Positions 45,565 through 57,139 of a DNA stretch of 64,000 nt are shown in pieces. The notes below the pieces were generated by a model. That model searched no databases and was not told the origin of the DNA. It worked only from the letters and a program-made list of their open reading frames with translations. This DNA is from Sepiola atlantica (Eukaryota; Mollusca; Cephalopoda; Sepiida; Sepiolidae). The stretch spans positions 1,660,001-1,724,000 of the forward strand of contig OY744520.1 of NCBI GenBank assembly GCA_963556195.1, read 5' to 3'. Position 1 is the first letter of the stretch, and each line of letters starts with the position of its first letter. The position numbers and the translations under genes are program-made.

Positions 45565-46059
45565 AATGTTTTTTCTCCAAAGAGAAAAGGACCGTCGTCT
45601 CGAAAAGCCAAAATGAGACAAAAAAAAAAGAGAAGGAATCACAGAAGATAATGGTCGGCTTTTGCGCGACTATGTGCATCTTTCTAGTCCGATAATTGAC
45701 CAGATAACAAAAGAGTATTTATATATATGTATAAAAAATAAACAAATAAAAACGGCAAAAACCAAAGGATGACAGCAACAACAACAAAAATAATTTTGGA
45801 AAGACAAAGAGAGAAGGGGGGGGGGGGCAAATAAACAGAAGGGAGGGGTGTAGAGGAGGGTGTGGGTATACAGTCCTTGATTACTTAGTAAATTAATTTG
45901 TTTATCAATAATCCTAACCCTAAGGACATGAAAATTGGATGTTGTAATTGTAAAATTGTACAAAGGGTTTAGGATGAAAATGTATAGGATGCAATATATG
46001 AGAGGAATTAGTTTTAATAATAACGTAAATACAAATAGATGAGATTGAGTAAATGTCAA

Positions 46060-46074
<15 letters not shown>

Positions 46075-46120
<46 letters not shown>
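46075..46120. repeat. (CA)n/(TA)n microsatellite
   Basis: ACAC units run into a long TA run. Downstream of the gene. Confidence 0.92.
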
Positions 46121-46122
<2 letters not shown>

Positions 46123-46193
46123 CACACATATATGAATATAATTTTGTACCTATGTATATGAATATGCACAAATGCTATATATGTGAAATAGAA

Positions 46194-46224
<31 letters not shown>

Positions 46225-46379
46225 AAGTGGAAAAAATGGAAGACCAAAAATGCAATAAAATAAACGTATTTAATGCGATTATATATATTTTATCTTTATT
46301 ATCACGTCATCATCAAAAATATAGTAGAAAAAGGAATGTATATATTTTATACATACTAAGTATAATTGTATGTATACAT

Positions 46380-46450
46380 TCTCTACACATCAAATACAAT
46401 TATATATATATATATATACATGCGCTAAAATTTTTTAAATACTCAACAAT

Positions 46451-46513
<63 letters not shown>

Positions 46514-46950
46514 AATATTGTTGCATTAGTCGCTATATTTATAGGGGAAAGCTTATGTAGATATAAGTTTAAAGACAATGTCAACAATGTTTTATATATA
46601 TATATACTCAATAATGTTTATATATGTGTATATATATATACTCAATAATGTTTATATATGTGTGTATGTATATATATATATATATACATACTCAATAATG
46701 TTTATATATGTGTGTATGTATATATATATATATATATATATACATACTCAATAATGTTTATATATGTGTGTGTATGTATATATATATATATATATACTCA
46801 ATAATGTTTATATATATATATATATATATACACATACGTAAATATATATATATATATATATATATTTGTGGAAATATATACGTACATACTCAATAATGTC
46901 TATATATATATATATATATATATACATACTCAATAATGTTTATGTATATC
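46380..46950. repeat. minisatellite: ACTCAATAATGTTTATATATG units plus (TA)n
   Basis: At least eight copies of 'tactcaataatgtttatata' (about 46440, 46606, 46639, 46690, 46746, 46796, 46888, 46928) are separated by TA/TG runs of varying length. Spacing differs because of the microsatellite, not the conserved word. Long Tyr/Ile frames here are not genes. Confidence 0.9.
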
Positions 46951-47443
46951 TCTTACAGTTTATAAAACCTTAATTTAGAATAAAACTCCCAACTTAAAAC
47001 GACAGTTTTCTTAGAATTTGTAACTCCTCTTATAATAACAGTATTGAAAATCCTTGATTCGATAAACCTGAGCAAAAATTGGACTTAGTTTATCTTGAAA
47101 ATTTCACAAAGAAATTCTTCCAGTCTACTTGGCACCAAATGCCAATCGGTGAATGTTTTGTGTTCGCAGATTGGTAAAACCAGTTTTCTTCCTTTTCATC
47201 TCCTCTGAGTGTGATGGACGGTTTAACTGAGACTCGTGTTCCTGCTATTCTCTGCAATTCTTTGGAATTGGACTGAATTCCTGACAAAGTTATCACAAAA
47301 AAATTGAAAAAGAGAAAGGACCCCCACCCCACCTCTCTCCTACCCACCGATTCACTTTGCAGAAAACCAAAGAGACGCCTCACCTAAAACATCTTCAGAG
47401 AAATAGATGTACCTTAAAAGTCTATATTAGCCACAGAGAAAGA

Positions 47444-47448
<5 letters not shown>

Positions 47449-47489
<41 letters not shown>
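47449..47489. repeat. (TA)n microsatellite
   Basis: Perfect TA run 32 nt downstream (minus strand) of the ribozyme at 47521-47565. Confidence 0.95.
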
Positions 47490-47493
<4 letters not shown>

Positions 47494-47520
47494 AATATTT
47501 TTATAAATAAATATTAAATA

Positions 47521-47565
47521 CCTAGAGACATCGATGTTTCATGCTAACGCAATCTTCAGTCTAGG
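47521..47565 (-). ncRNA. hammerhead self-cleaving ribozyme (tandem copy 1)
   Basis: Minus strand from 47565: CCUAGA, CUGAAGA, stem II UUGC-GUUA-GCAU (U-U then 3 bp), GAAA, stem III CAU-CG-AUG, cleavage UC, then UCUAGG, pairing with CCUAGA over 6 perfect bp. Same family as 999-1043. Compared with it, both strands of stem I have changed together (CCUGCA/UGUAGG there). Cleavage is predicted between 47527 and 47526. Confidence 0.9.
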
Positions 47566-47586
47566 AACTAATTCCCAACGGTCGGC

Positions 47587-47631
47587 GGGCGCGAACCCCA
47601 AACACAAATCGGAGATCTTACCCACAGGCCA
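47587..47631 (-). promoter_or_regulatory. tRNA-like A and B boxes, copy 1 (shortened)
   Basis: Minus strand: A box TGGCCTGTGGGT (about 47620-47631), B box GGGGTTCGCGCCC (about 47587-47599). The interval is about 20 nt shorter than in the next copy, so promoter strength may be reduced. Confidence 0.65.
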
Positions 47632-47849
47632 TTGTCAACTAGTTAGTAAATAGAGAAGAACGTTAACTGTAAATAGCGGAATTCGGCGACTACTTACCAA
47701 GCAGATAAGAGTGATCTACGAAACGTCGGACCATGCATATAGCTATTTGTACTGCTTGTTATTAAAGCTCCTCGAAAAGTGCCCAGCCTCCGTGGGAGGG
47801 GGCTGATAAACAATAATATTTTTATAAATAAATATTAAATATTTAAATA

Positions 47850-47894
47850 CCTAGAGACATCGATGTTTCATGCTAACGCAATCTTCAGTCTAGG
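47850..47894 (-). ncRNA. hammerhead self-cleaving ribozyme (tandem copy 2)
   Basis: Identical over the whole 45-nt motif to the copy at 47521-47565. Cleavage is predicted between 47856 and 47855. A minus-strand transcript through both copies would release a 329-nt RNA (47855 to 47527) with ribozyme-generated ends. Confidence 0.9.
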
Positions 47895-47914
47895 AACTAA
47901 TTCCCAACGGTCGG

Positions 47915-47977
47915 CGGGCGCAAACCCCAAACACAAATCACCATTGATCCGTAGTCGGAGATCTTACCCGCAGGCCA
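47915..47977 (-). promoter_or_regulatory. tRNA-like A and B boxes, copy 2 (full spacing)
   Basis: Minus strand: A box TGGCCTGCGGGT (about 47966-47977) and B box GGGGTTTGCGCCC (about 47915-47927), separated by about 38 nt. The T-to-C-type change in the B box (GTTTGC against GTTCGC) may weaken it. Confidence 0.65.
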
Positions 47978-48229
47978 TTGTCAACTAGTTAGTAAATAGA
48001 GAAGAACTTTAACTGTAAATAGCGGAATTCGGCGACTACTTACCAAGCAGATATAACATATATTGAGGTGATACTATCCCAAAACTAAGTGACTCACCAT
48101 ATGAAATCTTTGCTTTCAAGTCAGCCGGTTGACTGAAGAGAGGGCAATAGCCTATTTCTTGGGCTGTATTGCATATTCAACTCAAAACCAAAGGTTTCAT
48201 GTGGATAGCCACTTTGTTTTGCAAAGTAT

Positions 48230-49110
48230 CACTTAAAAATAAATATCACTCTTAAACATGTAATGGAGCTCTCTGTCTTTATTTCTCTTAAAATGTGTGT
48301 TTCTGTGTATATATTGATACAAGAGCCATTTTCAAATAACAATCTGAGAAAAAACTTTTTTACAAATTGAAAAAAAAAGAAGAAATAAAAAAATTTTTTT
48401 TTTAAATTGAACAAAATATGTCGCCACACCCACAACATTGAACTGGATAATTTTGTTGGGTCGAGTTTTATACCTTTCTTCCTGTTTTTTTTTTTTTTCC
48501 ATTTTTTTAATAACCAAAATTATTGAAAAATAAAAATCTTTAATATTGAGAAACCAAACTAATGGAGAGAAGAAGAGATGGGAATTGTTGGATTGGAAAA
48601 AAAAATCCTCATAACCCCCCCCCCCGCACGACTCACTTCGGACAGAGAAAAATGAAACAGACAAAAACATAAAAATTAAGTGATATAACAAACATATTCT
48701 CCTTCACCCTTTTTTTTGAACCCCCGGATGTAAATAATACCCCTCCTTGATCTTTTGATATTTCCTTTTTTTTTTTCTAGACAACCTTAAAAGAACTCAT
48801 CTTTAATTTTTTTTTGATTTACTTAATGAGTCAGTAAGAAAAATGGATTAAAAAAAGATTCACTGCTGACAAAATTAAGTGTAATTTTTTTTTTCCTTGA
48901 CCGAGCTCTAAATCAAATTCTGTGATGAATCAATTACCCCAACCCCATCCCTTATGAAAGAAATTAAAACAACAAAAAACGATATTAATAAATAATTATG
49001 TACAATAATTTCTTCCTGGTCAACAAATCAGACAAATACAGTAAAACAAATGTACAAGATGACCCCCCTCCCCCCCAAAAATAACGACATCCATTAAATC
49101 GCTAATAGAA
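48230..49110. other. non-coding stretch with homopolymer tracts
   Basis: A, T and C tracts (for example about 48617-48625 and 48486-48498). No gene or known repeat seen. Confidence 0.5.
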
Positions 49111-49124
49111 TTCAGAATCCTTTC

Positions 49125-49520
49125 TGCAATCCAACCATATTTGGTACAAATAAACTCCAGTCTCTACCTGACATTCCCACCAAGTTTCAGTTACGAATGT
49201 CCAACAGTTTTTGCTTGATCATCATTCAATGATAAGCACACCAGTATACAACATGCACAATTGTAAAAAATTCCACACATTTGATTTGGGCTTCAGCCCA
49301 AATCAAATGTGTGGAATTGTTTTGATTGACATTATTTTTGAGATTTGTGTGAAGCCATTTCAGGACATGACACCTCCTATTGATGAGACGATCATCAAAG
49401 TGTATCCCCCATGTCATTGAATGGCGATAACACAAAGATTGTTGGACATTCATAACTGAAGCTTGGTGGACAAGTCAGGCATAGACGGAAGTGTCTTTGT
49501 ACCAAATATGGTTGATTGTA
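49125..49520. repeat. 400-bp foldback element with perfect central palindrome
   Basis: Outer arms: 'caatccaaccatatttggta' with 'taccaaatatggttgattg' and 'gaatgtccaaca' with 'tgttggacattc'. At the centre, 49270-49317 'attccacacatttgatttgg' meets 'ccaaatcaaatgtgtggaat' around a few bases. Related copy at 34410-34740. Confidence 0.88.
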
Positions 49521-49756
49521 AAAATTATTGTTGATAAGCTTCCATGAAATAAATACTTTCAATATAAATATAACCAGATTTAGCTTCAGTGCAACCCAGA
49601 CAACAGGCCATTTGAGACTCATTAAAAATAAAAGTGTACTTGAGTGTCTCAAACCACAAGAAAATATATCTATCTTTTTTATTTTGTATTAATGACTAGG
49701 TGAGAAAAAAAAGGCAATGATTAAAGCAGAAATCCGGTGTTATTTTTATTTACAGA

Positions 49757-50092
49757 GACATGTACAAAATCTGCGACACTGGCATGTCGATGTTATCGAT
49801 CAGCAGCTATTATAAACTGAGATCTTATCAGGCAGAGTTAGAATCTGATCTTAACCTTAGATCATCTTTCCAAATATGATCTAAGGTTAAGATCGGATGC
49901 TAACTCTGCCTGATGAGATCTCAGTTTATAATAGCTGTTGATCGATAACATCGACATGCCAGTGTCGCAGATTTTGTACATGTCTGTTTAAATAAAAATA
50001 ATCATATATAAAAGCTCTATTTGATATTGAGCACTTTTTATAAGCCCGGTTGAAAATCTTTGGATTACTACCCTGTGGATGTTTTACCTGGA
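49757..50092. repeat. foldback element, ~110-bp near-perfect arms plus tail
   Basis: 'atgtacaaaatctgcgacac' ... 'ctgatcttaaccttagatca' (49759-49870) is mirrored by 'tgatctaaggttaagatcgg' ... 'gtgtcgcagattttgtacat' (49875-49982). The whole 225 bp could fold into one hairpin. A single-copy tail (49983-50092) follows, ending in (TA)n. Half-copy at 37555-37800. Confidence 0.92.
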
Positions 50093-50269
50093 TTATTATA
50101 TATATATATATATATATGGTATTCACTTCAACAGTATTCAATATGTAAGTAGAGCTTTGTAGTAGTATAAAAATATACTTAAAATGAGGGTAATCATCAG
50201 GCTAATTGCATGGATTTACATTTTACGCTTGTTTTTATAGCTAACCAATGCCTACTCTAGCTTTTATAT

Positions 50270-50575
50270 ATATATATATATATAAAAATATTTAATTATT
50301 AATTACTTTATATATACATAGTATACATTTTTATATAAATTTATACATATATATATAAATATTTAATTATTAATTACTTTATATATACATAGTATACATT
50401 TTTATATAAATTTATTTATATATATATATATATATATAACTATTTAATAATAAATATTTAATAATTCATTTATATATATAGTATACATTTTTATATAAAT
50501 TTATATATACATATATAATTATTTAATAATAAATATTTTATCATTAATCAATATATATATATATATAGTATAAAT
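50270..50575. repeat. tandem AT-rich units
   Basis: Three diverged copies of 'atttaattattaattacttt' followed by 'tatatacatagtatacattttta', at about 50288, 50357 and 50447. Confidence 0.85.
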
Positions 50576-50795
50576 TTTTATTCATACAAATATTTTTGGC
50601 AACATATGTGCATACATGTTTCATCTACGACCTTCCTCAAGACACGCGAAGATACTGAAAAGACGAGGTAGAACTCATTCGTCGTCTCTTCAGTATCGTC
50701 GCCATGGCCTGAGAAAGCTAAACTTTGAGTAAGATCGTAGCTGAAACATTTATGCACATATGTAGCCAAAACTGTTTGTATAAATAAAAAAAATA
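50575..50795. repeat. foldback element
   Basis: 'ggcaacatatgtgcatacatgtttcatctacgac' (50598-50631) is mirrored by 'gatcgtagctgaaacatttatgcacatatgtagcc' (50731-50765). Inner arms are 'gcgaagatactgaaaagacga' and 'tcgtctcttcagtatcgtcgc'. Contains 'gaaacat' words like those in the ribozyme families, but no complete hammerhead. Confidence 0.85.
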
Positions 50796-50999
50796 TACCC
50801 AAATACAGCTCTACTTCTTATTGAGCACTATTTTATAAACATTAGCTTCACGGGATTAACACCTATGCACTAACAACCCTACAAACACTATATACATGAT
50901 ATCTGGTCTCATTATTAATCTTATACAATGAATCATTGACAAAAAAAACAAAAAAAAAGACAAAACATAAGTTAGTCAGATTTATCGACCAGGGAAAGG

Positions 51000-53400
51000 A
51001 CTCCTCCTCCCACTCTCATGAAAAAGCCATATGTTTGCAATAGATGTTGCTGAACTATAGAAAAATTGTAATATTTTAGTCTCCCCCCCTCCCCTTCAAT
51101 GTACCTCTCTCTCCTCCAAACCCCCTCAGTTTCTCAACCAAAATACAAGAAACCCTGAAAAGAGCCGGTGACCTCAAAATTCTTTAACTGACTGGAAGAA
51201 ACTTTAAAAAAGAAAAATACTGGAAGAAGAGAAAACCTAGAGTTTAAGTTTGGCTGTGAGGAGCGAAAAGATGTTTGTGGAGTTAAGGGAATGGCTCGGA
51301 CCACAACCTCTCTCCTGATCAAAGGGTGATTGCTATCTTTTTTTATATTTTGTAATTGTTGTAGAGGTTAGGTTGTTCTCTTCTTCCACTACCCCCATCC
51401 CACTCACTTGGGAGGGGGGAGGGGGATCTGTCATTCAGATCAGCTACTTCCACCCTTAAACGACCCTTTCCAATGGAACGGTCAGTGCAGAATTTAATGT
51501 GCTTCAGCCAATCACTTACAAATAAAACCCACCCTTAAAAAAAAAAAATCAAGAAACGAGAAAAAAAAACTGAATAACTTTTTTTTTTTCATTTTATTTT
51601 ATATATTTTTTTCTGAAATTTATGCAAGGGAAATGTCGGTAGCTTTATAAGTATGAACAGCAATTATGTTTTTTTTTTTTAATCTTATTTTTAAAAATTT
51701 TTTATTTGACTATATCCCTCCCTTCAAACTTTTCATCTAAAATCACAAATATACAATGTGATTGGGTTGGGATTCAGTGTTCAAGAGTGTCAGAACAGAT
51801 GCTGATGTGAACTAAGGATTTGAATCCAGCTAAGCCAATTCCGATCCCATTCAATTTCACACTGGCTATGAACCCATAATTCTTCTAGCTATTTGTATAC
51901 AAGACGGTTTGTATGGAATGTTTGATCTGTTCTCGACAAGGATTATTAGCATTTGGTCTATCCTCGACAACGATTATTAGCACTAAGCTGACTTAATACA
52001 AAATGACTTTATTTAACAAAAAACTTAATATCTTTCTTGACTGTTTCTCCCAAATTCTGACTTTTTATTCCGAAATCATCCTCATCTCACAGAAAAACCT
52101 GAATTTTTTCTTTGAAAACAAATTGCACCCACTTTAAGAATAGTTAGCTTTTTTTCATTAAAGCCTCCCCCAAAATTATCCGTGCAGATTATTTCATTTT
52201 TACTTCTAAAAAGCCAACATTAAGTTGTTTAAAACTTGTCATAAATAAGGGACGATTTGGATGGAGCCTGCTCCTTGGGGAGTCTATGATATCCTTGTCA
52301 CATCCCTGTTCTTTGCAGCATTTAGTGACTTTTAGTTTTAGTGAAACACACCAAATCGAGTTTAGATGAAAGAAATTGCTATTCAAAAAGGTCAAGTAAT
52401 CTTTCGTCAACGTCTGTGAGGAGATCATTCGTTGCCTTTGATAAATTTGCAAGCAACCAAAATTTAAGTAAAAAAACAAACACTTGTTTTGATGTAAGCA
52501 CATTTGTGTGGGATTTTCATTTCTCAAAGAAACATTTTGATTAAAAATCATAAAAAAAAAAACTGTCAGGTTGAATAGTCATGCAGAATTCTTTTCTTGA
52601 AAATTGACATTTATATTCCAAGCTTCACTTGTAGTCTATTGGTTCTTATCTCTTGGACAAATCTCACTTTATGGAGAATCGGAGAAGGTTTTTCTGGAGT
52701 CACAGAAAGTTCATGCTATGGAGACAAAACCTCATGAAAAGCACTGAGTCAATTCTGATACTTGTTTGTCACAGCTTTGCTCAATGCAGGTCCTGTTTTC
52801 TAACAATATAACAATCACTCGTTTCGATAAACTTTTTTTTTATTTGCATTAGTCTTGAGTTGTGATGGGTTTTGAATAATGAATTTTTGTTTCCACTTGG
52901 CATGATCACAGATGGGTTTATGGAGATTATTGTGCATGGCGTCTGCCCATCTCATCATCGCTCTTTCTCTGGTCACTTTCTGTCGAACTTGAATTTAACC
53001 TTTTGCTTGAATATCAACCAAACAGCCTGTCTGATGAGACTCTTCTTTTCACTACACCAAATCAGCCCTGCAGTCCCCAACTTAAGTTTTGTTGACATTA
53101 TTTAAAGATCCTCATATGTACAGTAAACATCAAGTTATATTCGTTAAAAAGCACTCCGTTGTTAACATGAGGGAAAGTTGTTTTATACTTTGATTTTCAA
53201 ATCTACTTCGGACAAGTAAAAACAGTTGGGATTTAACGAGATAAAAAATTAGCTGACATCAAATCCTAGATTCGTCATCTAAAATTTAAAAAAAAACTCC
53301 ACTGATCTTATTCAATATTTGGTGGAAAAAATTGTGCTTTTCGATAATAAATACAGATTTCAGTTTTATTAAATGCTCCCAGTTTTAATCACTTTCATAC
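51000..53400. other. intergenic stretch, nothing recognised
   Basis: No convincing coding frame, RNA gene or repeat family. Open frames up to 120 codons exist on both strands but without recognisable domains or splice-linked partners. Confidence 0.45.
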
Positions 53401-53429
53401 AAAATCTTCAAACATATAAAATTATTTTG

Positions 53430-53650
53430 TTGACTTTTTCAAAGTTGGACCCAAATAGCATTTAAGCTGACAAATCAAACTTTGCTTCATTTGTTATTGT
53501 TGTACCGTGTTATTGGCAACATAATAACATATTCAGTTACAATTTAATGAAAAAAATACTTATTCCAGCACAAACGACTGTTAATATGAAACATTTTAAA
53601 ATAATTACCTAAAAATAAAAATCAGCAAGGGATATAAATTATTGTGTAAA
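53430..53650 (+). repeat. uninterrupted copy of the 3.2-3.85 kb repeat
   Basis: 'aaatagcatttaagctgacaaatcaaactttgcttc' followed directly by 'atttgttattgttgtaccgtg'. At 3.4-3.8 kb a LINE fragment separates these two parts. Confidence 0.72.
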
Positions 53651-53659
53651 ACTTGTATC

Positions 53660-54940
53660 ACCAACTATCAAGAGTGGTTCCAAAATTCACCTAGCCTAAT
53701 GGGGGGGGGTGTAGGGTTAATGGGGGTGGGTGAAACTATTTACTTTCAAGACAGTCATATGTTGCAGACTTCTTTTTCATGCTACATAATCTTCCTTTTT
53801 AGGAGATTTATATAATTTATATTTCTAATAAGAACAGGTATTCTTAAGATATATTCATTCTGCATGTTTAGTAATGAAACTGATATTTAAAACTGACCAA
53901 CAGACAGAGCTTCTTATTAAAGACGCTTGGACACATCTAAAATATCCTGGAAATCATTTAACAAATCTTTTTAGATTCAAATTTGATTCTTTCAACATTT
54001 TTTTGTTTAATTTTAGTTCCACATTTCCCTTTGCAAAATTTCCGTCATCAGATAAAAAAAAAACGTAGTTCCCATCGCCATGCTTTAAAGAAAAAGACAA
54101 AGGCGGCATCAGAGGAATTGGTAGTTCCTGAGGTTGGTCCTCATTGCTCAAAAAAGGCTGTGTCTTTGGCAAGCAATTTGGGGACTCAAGGACACATTTC
54201 ATGATAAAAAGAAAATGTTTGTTTTTTTCTACACCTGTTATTTATTGACTGTACATACATTTTGTTCATGCTTGATTGGAAAAAGGAAAGAAAATGTGAA
54301 TAAAATGGCTGATCACAGAATTGATTTTATTATTTAATTTTTTTATGGAATTAAATGTATTTGTTTGTTTGAAGGGTATCAAAATACGCTTGAATAGTGC
54401 ATCAGACAGCATAGTCATTTTGAGATAAGTTTGTGGTCTAAACATTGTACTTTATTCACCAGGGGACCCAATCAGGGAAAGTTATTCCTGATTTGTTATC
54501 TTGCAGATTTATGATACTATGGTGACTTCTATTGAAATTCTAGTTAACGGTTCCGATCTTGTTATATGGTTGTATACTTAAATGTTTGTTTGCATCACCA
54601 CCAATCAATGCGCTTTTAAGATTTGGTCAGACATCACTGTAAAAAATCTAAACAGTATTTTGCCATGTACCCCCACCCCCCTTTTCTGTTTGAACAACCA
54701 GAAAAGAGAGTTTTCACTTTAATCATATATTTCTATAGCTCAACTTTCATAGGAATGAGGTGGGTGGGTGGGTGCGTGCCTGGCACAAATTCATACCATC
54801 ACAGACTATGGAATTGATGATGCTGAGTTCAAATCAAATCGGATTGTGTTCAATACAGTATGGATCAAATTTCTCTCCAGCTTTAGGTAAAATGTTGTAT
54901 TAAGTGAATTGTTTTTGCATTATAAAAGAGATTAAAAAAA
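53660..54940. other. intergenic stretch, nothing recognised
   Basis: A short G-rich tract (about 53701-53732) and ordinary AT-rich sequence. No supported gene. Confidence 0.45.
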
Positions 54941-54949
54941 AGACCCACA

Positions 54950-55235
54950 TTGCTCTACCTGGACAGTATAGGGAGATGTGTGAAGAACAGGAGGCTTCAC
55001 TGGTTGAGTCACATTGACAGAATGGATGACAGTTCTTGGGTTAATAGATGTAGAACAGTTAAGGTAGCAGGGTCAGGCTAAAGAAAAACATGGGAGGAAG
55101 TGATAAGGATGGATTTGAGAGTAAGAGGGATAAATAAAGACCTGGTCAGAGATAGGTTATTTTTTAGGTCAATGTCTAAAATTCATTTAACATGCAACCA
55201 TGTAAAATGGACGTTAAACTAAATATAATGAATGG
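54950..55235 (+). mobile_element. LINE 3' end (DDSSWVNR family)
   Basis: A + strand frame reads LHWLSHIDRMDDSSWVNRCR, then 'gtagcagggtcagg', and ends in the tail 'catttaacatgcaaccatgtaaaatggacgttaaactaaatataatga'. The best kept of the four copies. Confidence 0.82.
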
Positions 55236-56029
55236 CTATGTAGTGAAAGAGGCCACAGTTTTGCAGCGGGTGTTTGGAAATAGATGAAAAAGACTCAACT
55301 GAAGTTTTCGGTGACATATTTGAGTTACTCATGCAAATGACTTTACTCGTGCTTCTCATGTTTACAGTGTGTAGTTTCATTGGTGATGATTGGATTTGTT
55401 GTACATTGTCGTCGTTGGGGAAAAATCTATTACCTGCAAGATCAAAAGAAGGATCACAATAAAAGAAATGTAAAATGCTTTTACCAACCTATTGATGCAT
55501 GATGGAATTGCTGTCTTTAAATTTGTCAACTCAAATTATTGTGTTCTAAACACGGTTACAAATGTACAACAATGTTTGATTATCTTGGCAACTGATCTGA
55601 TATCAACTCCAAACGACTACACCCCTCACATTCAAGGCGATTTAGTACAGGTGCACAATTTATGTTTGTGTGGAAAATGGTTGTCACAATTGAGCAAGTG
55701 CTTTCACCTGGATCTCCTCAACCAAAAGTGAGTTTCTAATTTCAATCGTCTCTCTTGCTTTTTACACCTTTGTCACATTGATGTGACCCTGACAATTTCC
55801 TTTTTCATTGTTGATATCACCAGAAGTTAGACCTGGTGAAATTTCTCTTTTGGCTTCTGATCACTTTGCGCCATCTCATCTGAATAAAAAACTCATCTTT
55901 TAAAACCCATGCAGTTATGATTCCACAAATAAGGTATTTCTATATTTGTACCCCTCACCCTCGATCTGCCAGACATTAGAACTCTCCCTTCCATCTCAAT
56001 GTTTATGACATTAACTCTTTCAAATAGGA

Positions 56030-56275
56030 ACTGAACACTCATATATATGTATGATTGTGTGTGTGTGTATAATAAAACTGGAGTTCCTGCTAAATACATT
56101 GTATCTACTTTCAAAACGTTTCATTAAAATGTCAGATCAAATTTTTTGTTCATTCCATTCATCATTTTCAATCTTCTCATGATATTCTTCATTATTCAAC
56201 TGAATATCAATCCATCTTATAAACCTTCAGTCTTCAGTAGCTTTTAGCCTTGATAAGCAGTGACTCATTCCTTTC
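56030..56275 (+). repeat. repeat duplicated at 61680-61855
   Basis: 'tgtgtgtgtgtataataaaactggagttcctgctaa' through 'cattgtatctactttcaaaacgtttcattaaaatgtcagatcaaat' and 'attccattcatcattttcaatcttctcat' is nearly identical to 61682-61800. It ends in the 'gataagcagtgactcatt' 3' word of the 57-60 kb LINE family. Confidence 0.8.
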
Positions 56276-57139
56276 ATCTTAGTTAAGGATTTTTTGTTTT
56301 ACAGTGTATCAACCCTTTTCAGATTATTTAATGCTGAATCCAGTCATTTCGGTAAACATTCTTGATGGACTTCAGCTCCTTATTCATGCTGTAAATGTTA
56401 TGTTTATGAATCATTTGTAGATTAATTTGTTTTGTAGATGTATATTTTATAAATACTCTGTCAATGGTAGATACTATAAAGATACCTATAAAGAAGACCC
56501 TGACAGGTAGTACCACTCCAGGTAACGATAGCTCCAATTAATGACAACTAAGGGATGACTCCACATTCCCCAAAGCTCTCAAATTGGGGCATCATCACCA
56601 AGTGTACCTTAAGGTAATATGCTGGACCTTCTTCATCTCAGTCCGTTATGCTAGGAAAGAGAAATTACATGGCGTTATAACTGTGTTACTAAGTTTCATT
56701 ATCCCGGTATTCTGTTAAATCATTGCTCTTGTATTCTGTTATGCAATTATTCCGTGTGATGTTGCTGTGGCACAATGTGTGACCTTTTGGGGAGCTAACA
56801 GCTCCCGTTATATTCGTAATCCTTAAGCAAGACTTATTTCAAAAACAGTAATTCTCTGCGTTTTGAGATCACTGAGTGCACTTGTGCCGTAGTCATATTT
56901 TGGAGGACTGAAGGTCGGTGTCAAACCAATTAAATGACAGGTGCATGTGATGGGTTCAGAGATCAGACCAGTTGTCGTTCGAGAAAATCAGTTAAGAAAC
57001 TCAAAACATTTGTACACTGATGACGGCTGTATTCCCTCTCTCTCTCTCTCTCCCTCTCTCTTTCACTCTATCCCCCTCTCTCTCTGGTAAAGAGATTAAA
57101 AATTGAGAATCAGCTTTTCTTTCTTCAACAAATAATCTG

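Larger units (their letters stand above)
47490..48055 (-). repeat. tandem ribozyme-SINE (retrozyme-like), 329-nt monomer
   Basis: Two direct copies: 'caataatatttttataaataaatattaaat' starts at 47490 and again at 47811, and both continue through the ribozyme, the 'ggtcggcgggcgc' B-box region and 'gtcaactagttagtaaatagagaagaac...taactgtaaatagcgg'. The copy at higher coordinates is slightly longer in the tRNA-like part. The spacer (about 47715-47810) includes 'cctccgtgggagggggctgat'. On the minus strand each copy reads A box, B box, ribozyme, AT tail. Confidence 0.88.

Noticed and set aside
45670..46171. 151-codon minus-strand open frame downstream of the gene
   Set aside because: Low-complexity product of (CA)n/(TA)n and C/T-rich sequence. 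No recognisable motif.
53954..54204. Overlapping frames (82 and 73 codons) as a gene
   Set aside because: Both strands are open over the same stretch and neither shows a motif.
55274..55462. Short hydrophobic open frame as a small membrane protein gene
   Set aside because: It follows a LINE 3' tail and has no homology, promoter or splice evidence.
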